A stretch of 64,000 bases of DNA from Erysipelotrichaceae bacterium (lineage in GTDB: Bacteria; Bacillota_I; Bacilli_A; Erysipelotrichales; Erysipelotrichaceae), in the NCBI GenBank assembly GCA_017432005.1, contig JAFRKA010000010.1, positions 16,974 through 80,973 on the forward strand, written 5' to 3'. A program made the position numbers and the translations under genes. Below, piece by piece: positions 18,519 through 27,144 of this stretch. Under the pieces are notes generated by a model. The model was not told where the DNA came from and did no database searches. It worked only from the letters and a program-made list of their open reading frames with translations. Every line of letters starts with the position of its first letter. Position 1 is the stretch's first letter.

Positions 18519-18524
18519 ATTATA
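18519..18524 (-). promoter_or_regulatory. -10 box upstream of the split lipoprotein gene
   Basis: TATAAT on the minus strand, 30 bp before the ATG at 18489; no clear -35 box. It lies next to the truncated 5' end of the oppositely oriented integrase. Confidence 0.4.
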
Positions 18525-18525
18525 A

Positions 18526-19287
18526 GGTATCATCATTAAAAATCCGGCAAAAAGCGCCTTAACAGAACTTAAGAAATCAAAGAATTATTCGAGCGAAAAG
18601 AAAAAAGCCCTTACACTTGATCAACAAAAAGCCTTTGAGGGTTATCTGAAAAGTAATCCATTAAACGAACAATGGAGACCAATATTTACTTTCATGCTTT
18701 ATACAGGCATGAGAGTGGGAGAAGTCACTGGGTTAACGAAAAACGATATTCTTGAAGATGATATCAGCGTAAATCATACACTGGTCTACTACGATAAAAG
18801 GACAGATAAATCTAACAAGATGACATATTCAATCAACTCCACAAAGACGGAAGCTGGTAAAAGGATGGTATTAATCCTCCCTCAAGTTAGAGAGGCGCTC
18901 GATCTGGAAGACGATTATTTGGAAAAGGCCGAAATTAAACGCAAGGCTGTTGTTGATGGGTATACAGATTTTGTGTTTGTTAATCGGTTCGGTGAGAATT
19001 TGAACCAGGGGACATTAAACAAGGCGTTAAGAAGAATTGTAAGAGACTATAATCTTCAGGAAATCGATAAGGCAAAGGAGGAGAGGAGAGAAGCTCTGCT
19101 CTTACCAAAAATCTCAACCCGCACCCTTAGACACACATTTGCTACACGCATGATGGAAAAAGGTGTAATTCTGAAAGTAATGCAGGATACTCTCGGGCAT
19201 TCAGATATACGTGTCACTCTTGAAATCTATACCGAAGTTCAAAAAGACTTCAGAAAAGATGAATTAAACAAATTGTCAGATTTATAA
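18526..19287 (+). pseudogene. tyrosine recombinase (Tn916-like integrase), 5'-truncated
   Basis: An open frame starts just after a TAA at 18523 and encodes NPAKSALTELKK, then KKALTLDQQKAFEGYL, then the catalytic domain with TGMRVGEVTGLT (active-site Arg), VVDGYTDFVFVNRFGENLNQGTL, TRTLRHTFATRM and LGHSDIRVTLEIY (active-site Tyr). The arm-binding N-terminal domain and start (about the first 150 residues of the family) are missing, and the first His of the usual H-x-L-R box is replaced by Arg. An internal ATG at 18694 gives 197 aa. Probably inactive. It points towards lysS, converging on its 3' end, as expected for an integrase beside its attachment site. A second, related copy is at 34212-34893. 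Confidence 0.8.
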
Positions 19288-19293
19288 AAAGTC

Positions 19294-19313
19294 AAGGAGC
19301 GTTGCTCCTTTTT
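19294..19313 (+). terminator. rho-independent terminator after the integrase remnant
   Basis: aaggagc and gctcctt pair around gtt, followed by a T run. Confidence 0.7.
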
Positions 19314-19326
19314 CTTTGGCAATTTA

Positions 19327-19359
19327 AAAGGAACTGTTTCTTAGGTTTAACAGTTCCTT
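19327..19359 (-). terminator. rho-independent terminator after lysS
   Basis: aaggaactgtt and aacagttcctt form a long stem just beyond the lysS stop, with T-rich sequence on both sides, so it can act in both directions. Confidence 0.75.
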
Positions 19360-19370
19360 GTTTTGTTTTA

Positions 19371-21293
19371 TTAGTGCAGTTTTGCTCCTGCCGGAATGTG
19401 TGGATCGACCATCAAGAGATGTAGTTTCTCATTCCCTTCTTCATGGTGTACTGCTGATATCAGCATGCCTTCTGAATCGATACCCATCATATTCCTCGGC
19501 GGCAGATTGACGATCGCCACACAGGTCTTGCCGATGAGTTCTTCCGGTTCATAGAATTCATGTATACCGGAAAGGATGATCCTTTCTTTATCTGTTCCGT
19601 CATTGAGGGTGAACTTCAGCAGTTTCTTTGATTTAGGAACAGCTTCACACTTCAGGACTTTAACGATCCTGAAATCAGATTTAGAGAAAGTATCGAAATC
19701 GACACTGTCTTCAAACAGCGGTTCGATCTCAACTTTGGAGAAGTCGATGACTTCCTCGCTCTTTTCGACTGTCTTGATATTGTTTCTTTCACCGTCTCTT
19801 GGCTTCATGGTCGGGAACAGTAATACCTCTCTGATCGAATCTGTTCCGGCCAGCAGCATCACGAAACGGTCGATACCGATACCGATACCGCCGGTTGGAG
19901 GAAGTCCGTATTCCAGGGCTTCGACATAGTCCATATCCATCTCACTGGCTTCCGCATCACCAAGTTCCTTGGCTTTCAGCTGATTCTCGAATCTCTCATA
20001 CTGATCGATCGGATCGTTCAGCTCGGTAAAGGCATTGGCGTATTCGGTGCCGTTGATGTACAGTTCGAATCTGAGCGTGAATCTTGGATCCTTCGGATCT
20101 TTCTTGGCCAGTGGTGAGATCTCGATCGGATGACCGCAGACGAAGATCGGACCGGTCATGTCATCTTCACAAAGTTCTTCAAAGAGCTTGTTGATGATGT
20201 GGCCGAGGTCATGCTCATGAGCTTCCAGTTCAACATGGTATTCACTGGCGACAGCTTCTGCTTCTTCAAGTGAGAGCTTGCGGAAATCCTTGCCGGTCTT
20301 CTCATTGATCGCATCAGTCATATCAACTCTCTTGAAAGGAGCCTTTAAGGAGATCGTATGATCACCGGTCTGTATTTCGGTCGTACCGAGAACCGACATC
20401 GATACTTCTTCCATGAGGTTCTCACAGAGCTTCATCATGCCTTCCAGATCAGAGTAGGCAACATAGGCTTCGATAGTCGTGAATTCCGGATTGTGCTTGA
20501 GGTCCATACCTTCATTTCTGAAAAGTCTGCCGATCTCATAGACACCTTCCATACCGCCGACGATCAGTCTCTTCAGATAAAGCTCAGTAGCGATACGCAG
20601 ATAAAAGTCCTTGTTCAGGGCATTGTGATGCGTCGTGAACGGTCTGGCATTGGCACCGCCCAGGATCGGGTTGAGGATCGGTGTTTCAACTTCGACCAGT
20701 CCCTGAGCATCCAGATTGCGCTGGATAGCTCTGATGATAGCCGGTCTTAAGAAAGCGATCCTTCTGGCTTCATCGTTCATGATCAGATCGACATATCTTC
20801 TTCTGTATCTTTCTTCCACATCAGACAGACCGTGGAACTTCTCCGGTAATGGTCTTAATGCCTTGGACAGATGTGTATATTCCTTTACATAGACTGACAG
20901 TTCACCTTTAGGATTATTGTCATTAGGATTGGTCCTGTAGACGATACCCTTGATACCGATGATGTCACCGATATCAGAACTCTTTACCAGCTCATAAGTC
21001 TCTTCACCGACATCAGCCTTGTTTATGACCAGCTGGATCTGTCCGTCCTTGTCCAGGATATGCATGAAACACATCTTGCCCATACGGCGCTTGGACATGA
21101 TCCTTCCGGCGATACTGACTTCGATGTTTCTGGTTTCCAGTTCTTCCTTGTCCGCATCGCCATAGGCATCCTTGATCGACTTTGAATTCGCGTTCCTCTC
21201 ATAAGCCTGACCGAACGGATCGATGCCCTTGGCTCTGAGTTCTTCAGCCTTCTGTCTTCTTACCAGTTCCTGATCGTTAAATTCTCTTCCCAT
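19371..21293 (-). CDS. lysS: lysyl-tRNA synthetase (class II) with C-terminal tRNA-binding domain
   Basis: Charges tRNA-Lys in the cytoplasm. The N-terminal OB-fold (SIAGRIMSKRRMGKMCFMHILD, about residues 60-80), motif 1/2 region (FLRPAIIRAIQRNLDAQG, YLRIATELYLKRL, RLFRNEG) and motif 3 (PPTGGIGIGIDRFVMLL, about 465-480) are intact. The class II core ends at FPTMKPR (residues 493-499), which is exactly the att-like core at 19796-19817. A C-terminal Trbp111/EMAPII-like tRNA-binding domain (about 530-640, KSDFRIVKVLKCEAVPKSKKLLKFTL) makes the chain 640 aa instead of about 500. Expression should be controlled by the T-box leader upstream. Its own 3' end could have been supplied by an integrating element. 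Confidence 0.95.
   Translation of the reverse strand: MGREFNDQELVRRQKAEELRAKGIDPFGQAYERNANSKSIKDAYGDADKEELETRNIEVSIAGRIMSKRRMGKMCFMHILDKDGQIQLVINKADVGEETYELVKSSDIGDIIGIKGIVYRTNPNDNNPKGELSVYVKEYTHLSKALRPLPEKFHGLSDVEERYRRRYVDLIMNDEARRIAFLRPAIIRAIQRNLDAQGLVEVETPILNPILGGANARPFTTHHNALNKDFYLRIATELYLKRLIVGGMEGVYEIGRLFRNEGMDLKHNPEFTTIEAYVAYSDLEGMMKLCENLMEEVSMSVLGTTEIQTGDHTISLKAPFKRVDMTDAINEKTGKDFRKLSLEEAEAVASEYHVELEAHEHDLGHIINKLFEELCEDDMTGPIFVCGHPIEISPLAKKDPKDPRFTLRFELYINGTEYANAFTELNDPIDQYERFENQLKAKELGDAEASEMDMDYVEALEYGLPPTGGIGIGIDRFVMLLAGTDSIREVLLFPTMKPRDGERNNIKTVEKSEEVIDFSKVEIEPLFEDSVDFDTFSKSDFRIVKVLKCEAVPKSKKLLKFTLNDGTDKERIILSGIHEFYEPEELIGKTCVAIVNLPPRNMMGIDSEGMLISAVHHEEGNEKLHLLMVDPHIPAGAKLH
19796..19817 (-). 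repeat. att-like copy B: core inside intact lysS
   Basis: The 22-bp segment encodes FPTMKPR plus one base at codons 493-500 of lysS. It recurs exactly at 27667, 32717 and 35498 and in diverged form at 14645, always in the same orientation. Here both flanks are lysS coding sequence. Confidence 0.8.
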
Positions 21294-21310
21294 ACTTGTT
21301 CTCCTTACAA

Positions 21311-21520
21311 AACAAAACGTCCCTATCTCTAAGGACGTTGATCACGCGGTACCACCTTAGTTCATACGGTCATGACCGTATGCACCTTCATTAAGTCTTA
21401 ACGCGACCGACGATTCACTCCGAGTTTTTATTCAGACAGCAGTATCTGTTTCCTTTCCACCGGCGGAAACTCTCTCTAAGACCTTGTATGTCTTACTCGT
21501 CTCTTCAACGTGACAAGGTT
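21311..21520 (-). promoter_or_regulatory. T-box riboswitch leader of lysS
   Basis: Read on the minus strand the leader has a stem I with cgagt / actcg at its base, a GGAAAGGAAAC-like distal region, the T-box sequence AAGGTGGTACCGCG (21358-21345) and a terminator hairpin (aacgtcc / ggacgtt plus T-rich tail, 21339-21313) directly before AAGGAGAAC and the lysS start. Uncharged tRNA-Lys should bind and stabilise the antiterminator. An AAA triplet in the predicted specifier loop (within 21425-21430) fits a lysine codon, but this assignment is by eye. Confidence 0.88.
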
Positions 21521-21613
21521 ATTTTACCCTAAATATCGGCAATTTGGAATACAGATGAATACTTTGTCCACAAGAAAAAGGCATTTCTGCCTTTCTCTGA
21601 TTTTCTGATCTGA

Positions 21614-21898
21614 CTATTTTTTCAGTTCTTCTTCGATCTGAGCATAGATCTCTTCAACATTTCTGTTGAGCAGAAGATTTGTCGCTACGATCAGCGGGCA
21701 GGCAAGCTTCAGTGTGCTTGGTACCGTACTGATGCAGAAATCAAAGTTTACTGACCTTGCCGGTGCTTCTGCCAGCTTGCACTGTTCGATGACAAATTCA
21801 CCTTTGTAGCCTCTGTTGATCAGTTCAGTTTCGATCTTGTGGTTGATGACCGTTGATGTTGCAATACCGGTCCCGCAGCATAATAATATTCTCTTCAT
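21614..21898 (-). CDS. PTS system IIB component, galactitol type (orphan)
   Basis: 94 aa phosphocarrier domain: LLCCGTGIATSTVINHKIE at the N terminus contains the phospho-cysteine loop (CxGTGIATST) of galactitol/SgcB-type IIB proteins. The rest (FVIEQCKLAEAP, DFCISTV, PLIVATNLL) matches the family fold. AGAGGTGAT lies before the ATG. No IIA or IIC gene is nearby, so it depends on distant partners or has a regulatory role. It lies between lysS and a GGDEF gene, all on the minus strand but with gaps. A sugar cannot be assigned. Confidence 0.8.
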   Translation of the reverse strand: MKRILLCCGTGIATSTVINHKIETELINRGYKGEFVIEQCKLAEAPARSVNFDFCISTVPSTLKLACPLIVATNLLLNRNVEEIYAQIEEELKK

Positions 21899-21984
21899 TT
21901 AATCACCTCTAATTTACTTAATAATCGTATAATATCATGTTCCTGTTTTTAATATCAATATTCACGAAGATAACGTCTTACGAT

Positions 21985-23073
21985 CTAACTGATATATTTG
22001 CGTCTGTTTCTATCATCTGTGCTGTAGTATTCAGCCTTGGCCTCATACATCCTGTTGTCGGCTTCTTTGGCCAGCTCGGTAATATTGAGTTCAGGATGTT
22101 CCTTCAGACAGACATAACCGTATGAAGCAGATAAAGTGACACCGTTTTCTTCACTCCACTTCTTCATACTCTCTTCAAAGGAAGCGATCATCTCTTCCAT
22201 TTCCTGCTTATTTCCATGCAGTATCACGGCGAACTCATCACCGCCGATCCTGTAGACCTTGCCTTTTTTAGCGAAACACTCTTCGATGCATCTTGCGGCA
22301 CCGACGATGATCTTATCACCGGTCTCATGACCGTAATGGTCGTTGGTTTCTTTTAAACCGTTAAGGTCGATAGCCATGTAGATCAGATCTACTTTCAGGC
22401 CTTCTTCGGTCTGCTCCTTCAGATCGTTCTCATAGAATCTGCGGTTAGGCAGACCCGTTAAGACATCGATCTTCGCGTTCTCTTCTTCAATCAGGATCCT
22501 TTCTGCCAGTCTGATCTTGATCCTGAGGAAGCTGATACCCAGAATGAACTGGAAAATGAAGAAGAAGACCAGATTGATCAAAGGCGCAGAAGTTCCTGTA
22601 GCCCAGATAGCAATATATAAGAGGATCGCATCAGCCAGTACGACGATCAGCGCGTAGACAGACGGGAACAGGAAGAAACTCAATGGAATTATCAGCGAGA
22701 AAGTCATGAAGACTGCCGGATCGAAATTGCCGGTAATACTTGCATCGTAATAGATGATACCCAATGACCAGGCGAAAAACAGGACCACATATACAGGATT
22801 TAAAACATTAAGCAGCTTCTGACGATTTTCGATATCCATTTTAATATAGAAATTCAAAGCGATATAGATAAGCGCTGCCAGCAGAAGAAAAATATAAAAA
22901 GAACGATATATGCCCAAATAAGGTCCGTAGAATTCTGCATTGGCGATCGAGAAGCCGATCATAAAGATCTCCAGAACAGCTACTACTGTTAAAGCGATCA
23001 TCGATATGCCCCATGATGAACTGTGGATACTCTTCAGGATATTGTGTTTTCTGTCTTTCATTTCCTGTTTCAT
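21985..23073 (-). CDS. membrane-bound GGDEF diguanylate cyclase
   Basis: 362 aa with six hydrophobic segments in the first 185 residues and a GGDEF domain in the C-terminal half. LTGLPNRRFYENDL opens the domain at about residue 210, DLNGLKETNDHYGHETGDKII supplies the Mg and GTP site, and YRIGGDEFAVIL is intact near residue 277. LSASYGYVCL and ADNRMYEAKAEYY complete it. No I-site (RxxD) is obvious. It should produce cyclic di-GMP in response to an unknown membrane signal. It belongs to a different subgroup from the GGDEF protein at 4922 (LTGLPNRR rather than LTHVKSKLAY). The ATG at 23073 is used by default; a second one follows 4 codons later. Confidence 0.85.
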   Translation of the reverse strand: MKQEMKDRKHNILKSIHSSSWGISMIALTVVAVLEIFMIGFSIANAEFYGPYLGIYRSFYIFLLLAALIYIALNFYIKMDIENRQKLLNVLNPVYVVLFFAWSLGIIYYDASITGNFDPAVFMTFSLIIPLSFFLFPSVYALIVVLADAILLYIAIWATGTSAPLINLVFFFIFQFILGISFLRIKIRLAERILIEEENAKIDVLTGLPNRRFYENDLKEQTEEGLKVDLIYMAIDLNGLKETNDHYGHETGDKIIVGAARCIEECFAKKGKVYRIGGDEFAVILHGNKQEMEEMIASFEESMKKWSEENGVTLSASYGYVCLKEHPELNITELAKEADNRMYEAKAEYYSTDDRNRRKYIS

Positions 23074-23193
23074 CTTGCTGTGTTTAAATAGATTGTATCA
23101 TCCTTTTACGGTATTGTTTCAATTCTGGCTCTTTGGTCTCTTACTGTGAAAAACCTTTAAAACTCTTAATATGGTCTTACTTTTAAAGCTGAT

Positions 23194-25521
23194 TTATTTC
23201 AGAAAGTGGTTTTTGACATAGACGGCGTTCTTGCCGTAATCGCGATCGGGATAATCCTCATGCAGTTTCTGATAAAGCTCGTGAGCTTTGGCAGCTGCCT
23301 GCCTGTCACCTTTCTCCGCTTTCCTGTAATAATGCATAGCGAGCTGTGAGCGGAAGTATCTTATATTATCGGAATAGAATGCGGCTGTCTTGTCATCTCC
23401 TCTTTCGTTTGCGTATCTAAGCAGATTCTGATAGTAAGATACCAGCTGTTTTTCTGTTTCATTGATCCCTGCCTTTTCCGTCAAAGCTTTTTCGATCTCG
23501 GCAGCCGCGCGGATCTGTTTCTCGGCAGCAGCATAGTCCTTTTTATCTTCAGCAATCGAACCAAGACAACTGTAGGCAAAAGCCAGGATCCTGGCGGAAC
23601 TGATACTTCCCTGATCTTCGTTTTCCTTTTCAGCCAGAGCCAACAGTTCATTGGCAGCCTTCTGTGCCGCTATATAGTTCTTCTCCTGTTTATAGATCTC
23701 TATCAGGGTCTTATACATCCTGTACGCATACGGTCCCTGTGTAAATGCTCCGTTCTGATTCCTCACTCCCTGCATGAAAAGCAGTCCTTCACGACATTTC
23801 TTTTCGGCTTTCTGCTGACATTCCTTTGATGCCTTATCCGACACATAATATGCTTCGCCCAGTTTTCCGTAAAGTCCTACCAATGTCCTGGCAGAATCCT
23901 GATTTTTAGCCGGATCCCTCGCAAAGACTTTCCTTATCAGAGGTTCCGCTTCTTCATAGGAACTAATTGCTTCTTCCCAGTTCTTTTCGTTTGCTTCGAT
24001 ATCACCCTGAATGACCAGACCTAAACCCCTGTAAATGGTCTTAAGCATATCACTGTCGCGGGACGAACCTTTATTCTCCAGCTCAATCTCTTTAAAGGAA
24101 GTGATGAAACTATCGGAGATCTCCAGCATCATTTCAAGGAATTTTCTGGCTTTAGAATACTCTTTCTGAGAGTTAGCCATTTCCGCCGCATACTGAAAAG
24201 ACTCTGCCATGGCGATCTTCTCATGGTTGCTCATGTCCGCAATCTCAAGAGCCATCATCTTTTCTAACAACGACCAGCAATGATCATAACGAAGCAGACC
24301 TCTCCATTTCGCTGCCGCCGCATTTGCAGCTCTGATATATCTGAAACGCAGATCTTCATCAGTCTCTTCAGCAGAAAGTTTCTTCTCCAGCAGAACGACA
24401 TATTTTTCCTGCCAGCTCGCACTTTCTTCATAATCTCTGTTTACACCCTGGCCGACTTCGTACATGGTCACCAGTTTTCTGTATGCTTCCTCGCACTCTC
24501 CTTCGGCAGCCTCGGTGATCAGCGTCCTGGCTTTTTCATGATCGGTATCCATATCGATACCGGAAAGATAAGCCAGACCAATGAAAAACTTGTGCAGCGG
24601 ATCATCATCTTTCTTGATATCCAGAGCTTTCCTGATCAGACTGCCGATCAGATCAACGTTTCCTTCCTGTGCTTCGATCGGTTCGGGTATGCCCGGATAG
24701 TCTTGTTTCAAAGCTTCTTTATCGATATCGACAGCTGCGATCGGCAGGATCGTTTTGCCGGCCTCGCACGCCATCGGATATTCAGTTGTCATCACATAAT
24801 TCGGTTTTTCCAGTAGGTTCGGCGTAACGACCATTGAGAAAAGTCCGCTCTTTTCAAAAGCTTCTTTGATCGATTCATTGAAATCCTCGCCCGGAGTCAG
24901 AAACTCGTCGTACCAGATGGCGATATCGCGGGTGAAAGGATCCCTGTGGATCAGTTTCATCACTTCCTGGGCGTAGCGTCTGTCTTTTTTACGGTAACTC
25001 AGGAATATATAAGCCGCAAAAGCCTTGCGGATCTTTAAGATCATCTCATCCTTGAGCAAGACGGTATCCAAGAACAGTTTCAGTTTATCTTTGAAAGGCA
25101 GAGCCGTCGGATCGGGATCGTATTTGTTCAGGATCTGCAGATTACCGCAGACCTCGTTGAACAGTATCTCCAGTCCCTGTTCCTCCAGGAGCGGCAGGAC
25201 GGGGATGTTCTGCTTTATCGCAAAGTCCAGTTCCAATTCGCGGGCTGCGTTTTCTGTCTTAAGGAAACCACCGGTCACCGGCACGACGAACAGGGCCATC
25301 TGTGACAGATCTGACAGATGAGCCTGTTTTTCTTCTTCGTTCAATTGACCGATATCACCCTCTATATACCAAACAGACAGATTGTCCTGCAGTTCAAACA
25401 GATCAGAACTGACCTCATCAAAGTACCTGATCCTGTCTTCTTCCGTTGAACAGAAAAAGACTTTCTGGAGATCCTTCAGCAACCCTGGGCTTCTTTTTAT
25501 ATATTTCAGTTCTACGCTCAT
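23194..25521 (-). CDS. two TIR-like domains fused to Sel1/TPR repeats
   Basis: 775 aa, cytoplasmic. Residues about 15-155 form a diverged TIR-like domain (MALFVVPVTGGFL, ARELELDFAI with Glu95/97). Residues about 168-290 form a clearer TIR domain (AYIFLSYRKKDRRYAQEV, DIAIWYDEFLTPGEDFNESI, SMVVTPNLLEKP, Glu247 in TTEYPMACEAGKTILPI, the position of the catalytic Glu in NADase TIRs). One or two Sel1 repeats (HKFFIGLAYLSGIDMDTDHEKA, about 308-375) and a long array of TPR-like helices follow to the C terminus. Bacterial TIR proteins can cleave NAD+ in phage defence or act as scaffolds. This gene stands alone with no partner defence gene visible, so the role is open. Confidence 0.8.
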   Translation of the reverse strand: MSVELKYIKRSPGLLKDLQKVFFCSTEEDRIRYFDEVSSDLFELQDNLSVWYIEGDIGQLNEEEKQAHLSDLSQMALFVVPVTGGFLKTENAARELELDFAIKQNIPVLPLLEEQGLEILFNEVCGNLQILNKYDPDPTALPFKDKLKLFLDTVLLKDEMILKIRKAFAAYIFLSYRKKDRRYAQEVMKLIHRDPFTRDIAIWYDEFLTPGEDFNESIKEAFEKSGLFSMVVTPNLLEKPNYVMTTEYPMACEAGKTILPIAAVDIDKEALKQDYPGIPEPIEAQEGNVDLIGSLIRKALDIKKDDDPLHKFFIGLAYLSGIDMDTDHEKARTLITEAAEGECEEAYRKLVTMYEVGQGVNRDYEESASWQEKYVVLLEKKLSAEETDEDLRFRYIRAANAAAAKWRGLLRYDHCWSLLEKMMALEIADMSNHEKIAMAESFQYAAEMANSQKEYSKARKFLEMMLEISDSFITSFKEIELENKGSSRDSDMLKTIYRGLGLVIQGDIEANEKNWEEAISSYEEAEPLIRKVFARDPAKNQDSARTLVGLYGKLGEAYYVSDKASKECQQKAEKKCREGLLFMQGVRNQNGAFTQGPYAYRMYKTLIEIYKQEKNYIAAQKAANELLALAEKENEDQGSISSARILAFAYSCLGSIAEDKKDYAAAEKQIRAAAEIEKALTEKAGINETEKQLVSYYQNLLRYANERGDDKTAAFYSDNIRYFRSQLAMHYYRKAEKGDRQAAAKAHELYQKLHEDYPDRDYGKNAVYVKNHFLK

Positions 25522-25617
25522 TATACTTTTCTTTTTTATGACAATGACACATCGGTGCCTGTCACACTCTTCAGTTCAATGATATCATATCGGCTTCATG
25601 CATCCTGTTTCCACTAA

Positions 25618-25646
25618 AAAAGGCATGCGCTTTTTGACACATGCCA
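25618..25646. terminator. hairpin in the gap upstream of the TIR gene
   Basis: ggcatg and catgcc pair around a 12-base loop with A/T-rich flanks. It could end the small peptide transcript at 25713 on the minus strand; T run is weak on that side. Confidence 0.4.
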
Positions 25647-25712
25647 TTATATTCATTCCTTTGTTCTCACTCAATAATGATGACTGGCAATTCAAAACCA
25701 AACTAAATGTGT

Positions 25713-25814
25713 CTAGTTTTTGGTTGTTTCTTTCTCCTTGGCTTTGTTTTTTTTCTTCTGATGAATAAACATATATAATTTATTCTTCACCTTTCTAAAA
25801 ATCATCTTAAACAT
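25713..25814 (-). CDS. small basic peptide (33 aa, putative)
   Basis: An open frame of 33 codons with AGAGGAAC 8 bases before the ATG and an extended -10 promoter 76 bp upstream. The product starts MFKMIFRKVKNKLYMFIHQ and ends in a lysine-rich tail (KKKNKAKEKETTKN): an amphipathic, positively charged N-terminal helix with a hydrophilic tail. It has no similarity that can be recognised. Possible roles are a membrane-active peptide, a toxin of a type I system, or a signalling peptide. Coding status rests on the ribosome binding site and promoter only. Confidence 0.4.
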   Translation of the reverse strand: MFKMIFRKVKNKLYMFIHQKKKNKAKEKETTKN

Positions 25815-25889
25815 TTTATGTTCCTCTTTCTATATATCTAATTAAATATGTTTTTTGGTTAATCTCTTGCAGTTATATAAACCGTTATT

Positions 25890-25898
25890 ATTATACCA
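25890..25898 (-). promoter_or_regulatory. extended -10 promoter (TGGTATAAT)
   Basis: TG-G-TATAAT on the minus strand, about 76 bp upstream of the 33-aa reading frame. The leader between them is AT-rich and contains attaaccaaaa, also seen upstream of the double-glycine peptide promoter at 27503. Confidence 0.5.
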
Positions 25899-25901
25899 GA
25901 T

Positions 25902-25990
25902 CTCTTTATATCTTCGCGCTTTCCTTTTTTTGCGTTTTTTACCCTCGGTTTCTTAAGCGATTCATAAACTCTTTTATAATTTCGCTGTGT
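25902..25990 (+). repeat. diverged copy of the block right of att-like copy C
   Basis: ctctttatatcttc, then an AT-rich stretch with taaactcttttata and ttcgctgtg, parallels the block at 27710-27813 (ctctttatatcttc, atagactcttttatag, ttcaccgtg). The latter lies between core C and its arm-like repeats. This suggests a relic of another element end, without a recognisable core. Confidence 0.45.
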
Positions 25991-26037
25991 TTAAGAATAT
26001 TGATTATACAAATTTGACTTTATGCGTCACACCAAGC

Positions 26038-27096
26038 TTATTTCTGATCTTCGTATTTCGGGAACTGTCCAAGAAGCTGAGGAATATATATTTCAATAAC
26101 GGTACATAATAATACCGCAATCACAAGAGTTATAAAACTCCCTAATATTATTCTTATAGATTCCATATCGGGAATGATATTTGCCAGGAAAGGAAGGATC
26201 AGATCCTGCAGCATATTTTTATGAAGTAGGAAAATACCCATCGTATGTGTTCCGATATAAGTGATCGCCTTATAGCTGAACGGTCTTATCCCCTCTCTGG
26301 CGATCCTGATAAACAGCATCGACAACGCCACCACAACTACCGTACCTGAAAGGCTCGTAACAAAGAACCAGAATAAATTGCCGTATTCAGAAGCGCACAT
26401 GCGCATCAGTGTAAGTGAATCTGCTCTGAATACAGTAGAACAAAGGAAGATGGCCAGACTCACAGCAAATATCGCACTCAGGACGATTGTTTTCTGCTGA
26501 GCAATGATAAGGATCTGTTCCCTGAGAGCGATTCCCATAAGTATGAACCCGGATGCGACGAAAGCGACATCCAGACACCACGGATATCCCTGCTCCAGAT
26601 GAGGAAACAGAAATCCTATGGCAAACACCGCAACTGCTGAAAGCATATAGAACAGTCGGCGTTTACTGTTTTCAAATCTGAAAGAAAAAGAAACAACTGT
26701 CTGAGTTATGATCCTCGCTACAAAGAAAGCCGTTAGAAACCACAGAGATGAAAGTGTTCCTGTTGAGGCAATAACCGTCCATGAACCGTAAAACAGTTTG
26801 GGGAAGATCGCAAAAGAGAAAGGAGAGAAGATCAGGCCCCAGATGAAATAAGGAACTATCAATGCGAGGATGTTCTTTTTAAGGAATTTCCTCCATCCTT
26901 CCCAGTCATTAACCGGAAACGGTTTTATACTCATTCCTGCCAGAAAGAAAAACAGCGGCATATGAAATGAATACAGTACTCTCCTGTATAAAGGTGTAGC
27001 CGAATTGCTGGCTGCGTGGCCCACTATAACCAGAAAGATCGTAATGGCCTTTGCCACATCTATCAGTTCTATCCTTGCTTTTCCTTTTTTCTTCAT
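26038..27096 (-). CDS. acyltransferase 3 family membrane protein
   Basis: Ten-helix membrane acyltransferase, a family that transfers acetyl or other acyl groups to cell-surface polymers, glycolipids or peptides. The start at 27096 (MKKKGKARIELIDVAKA) is preferred over the ATG at 27114 because AGGGA lies 7 bases before it. Key features are RIELIDVAKAITIFLVIVGHAA with the conserved His of the family near residue 24, SFHMPLFFFLAGM (second conserved region, about 45-57) and RRLFYML between later helices. No C-terminal SGNH domain is present (352 aa only). It follows the double-glycine peptide gene by 49 bp on the same strand and has no promoter of its own, so the two are probably co-transcribed; whether the enzyme acts on the peptide is unknown. 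Confidence 0.8.
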   Translation of the reverse strand: MKKKGKARIELIDVAKAITIFLVIVGHAASNSATPLYRRVLYSFHMPLFFFLAGMSIKPFPVNDWEGWRKFLKKNILALIVPYFIWGLIFSPFSFAIFPKLFYGSWTVIASTGTLSSLWFLTAFFVARIITQTVVSFSFRFENSKRRLFYMLSAVAVFAIGFLFPHLEQGYPWCLDVAFVASGFILMGIALREQILIIAQQKTIVLSAIFAVSLAIFLCSTVFRADSLTLMRMCASEYGNLFWFFVTSLSGTVVVVALSMLFIRIAREGIRPFSYKAITYIGTHTMGIFLLHKNMLQDLILPFLANIIPDMESIRIILGSFITLVIAVLLCTVIEIYIPQLLGQFPKYEDQK

Positions 27097-27144
27097 TTCG
27101 TTTCCCTGTTTCATTGTTTACTGGTGCGCTTTCATATTGATTCC

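Noticed and set aside
25862..25885. Possible sixth att-like core (ctcttg followed by AT-rich sequence) left of the repeated block at 25902
   Set aside because: Only the first six bases match the core and no lysS reading frame can be followed, so it is not counted, although the spacing to the block is similar to that at copy C.
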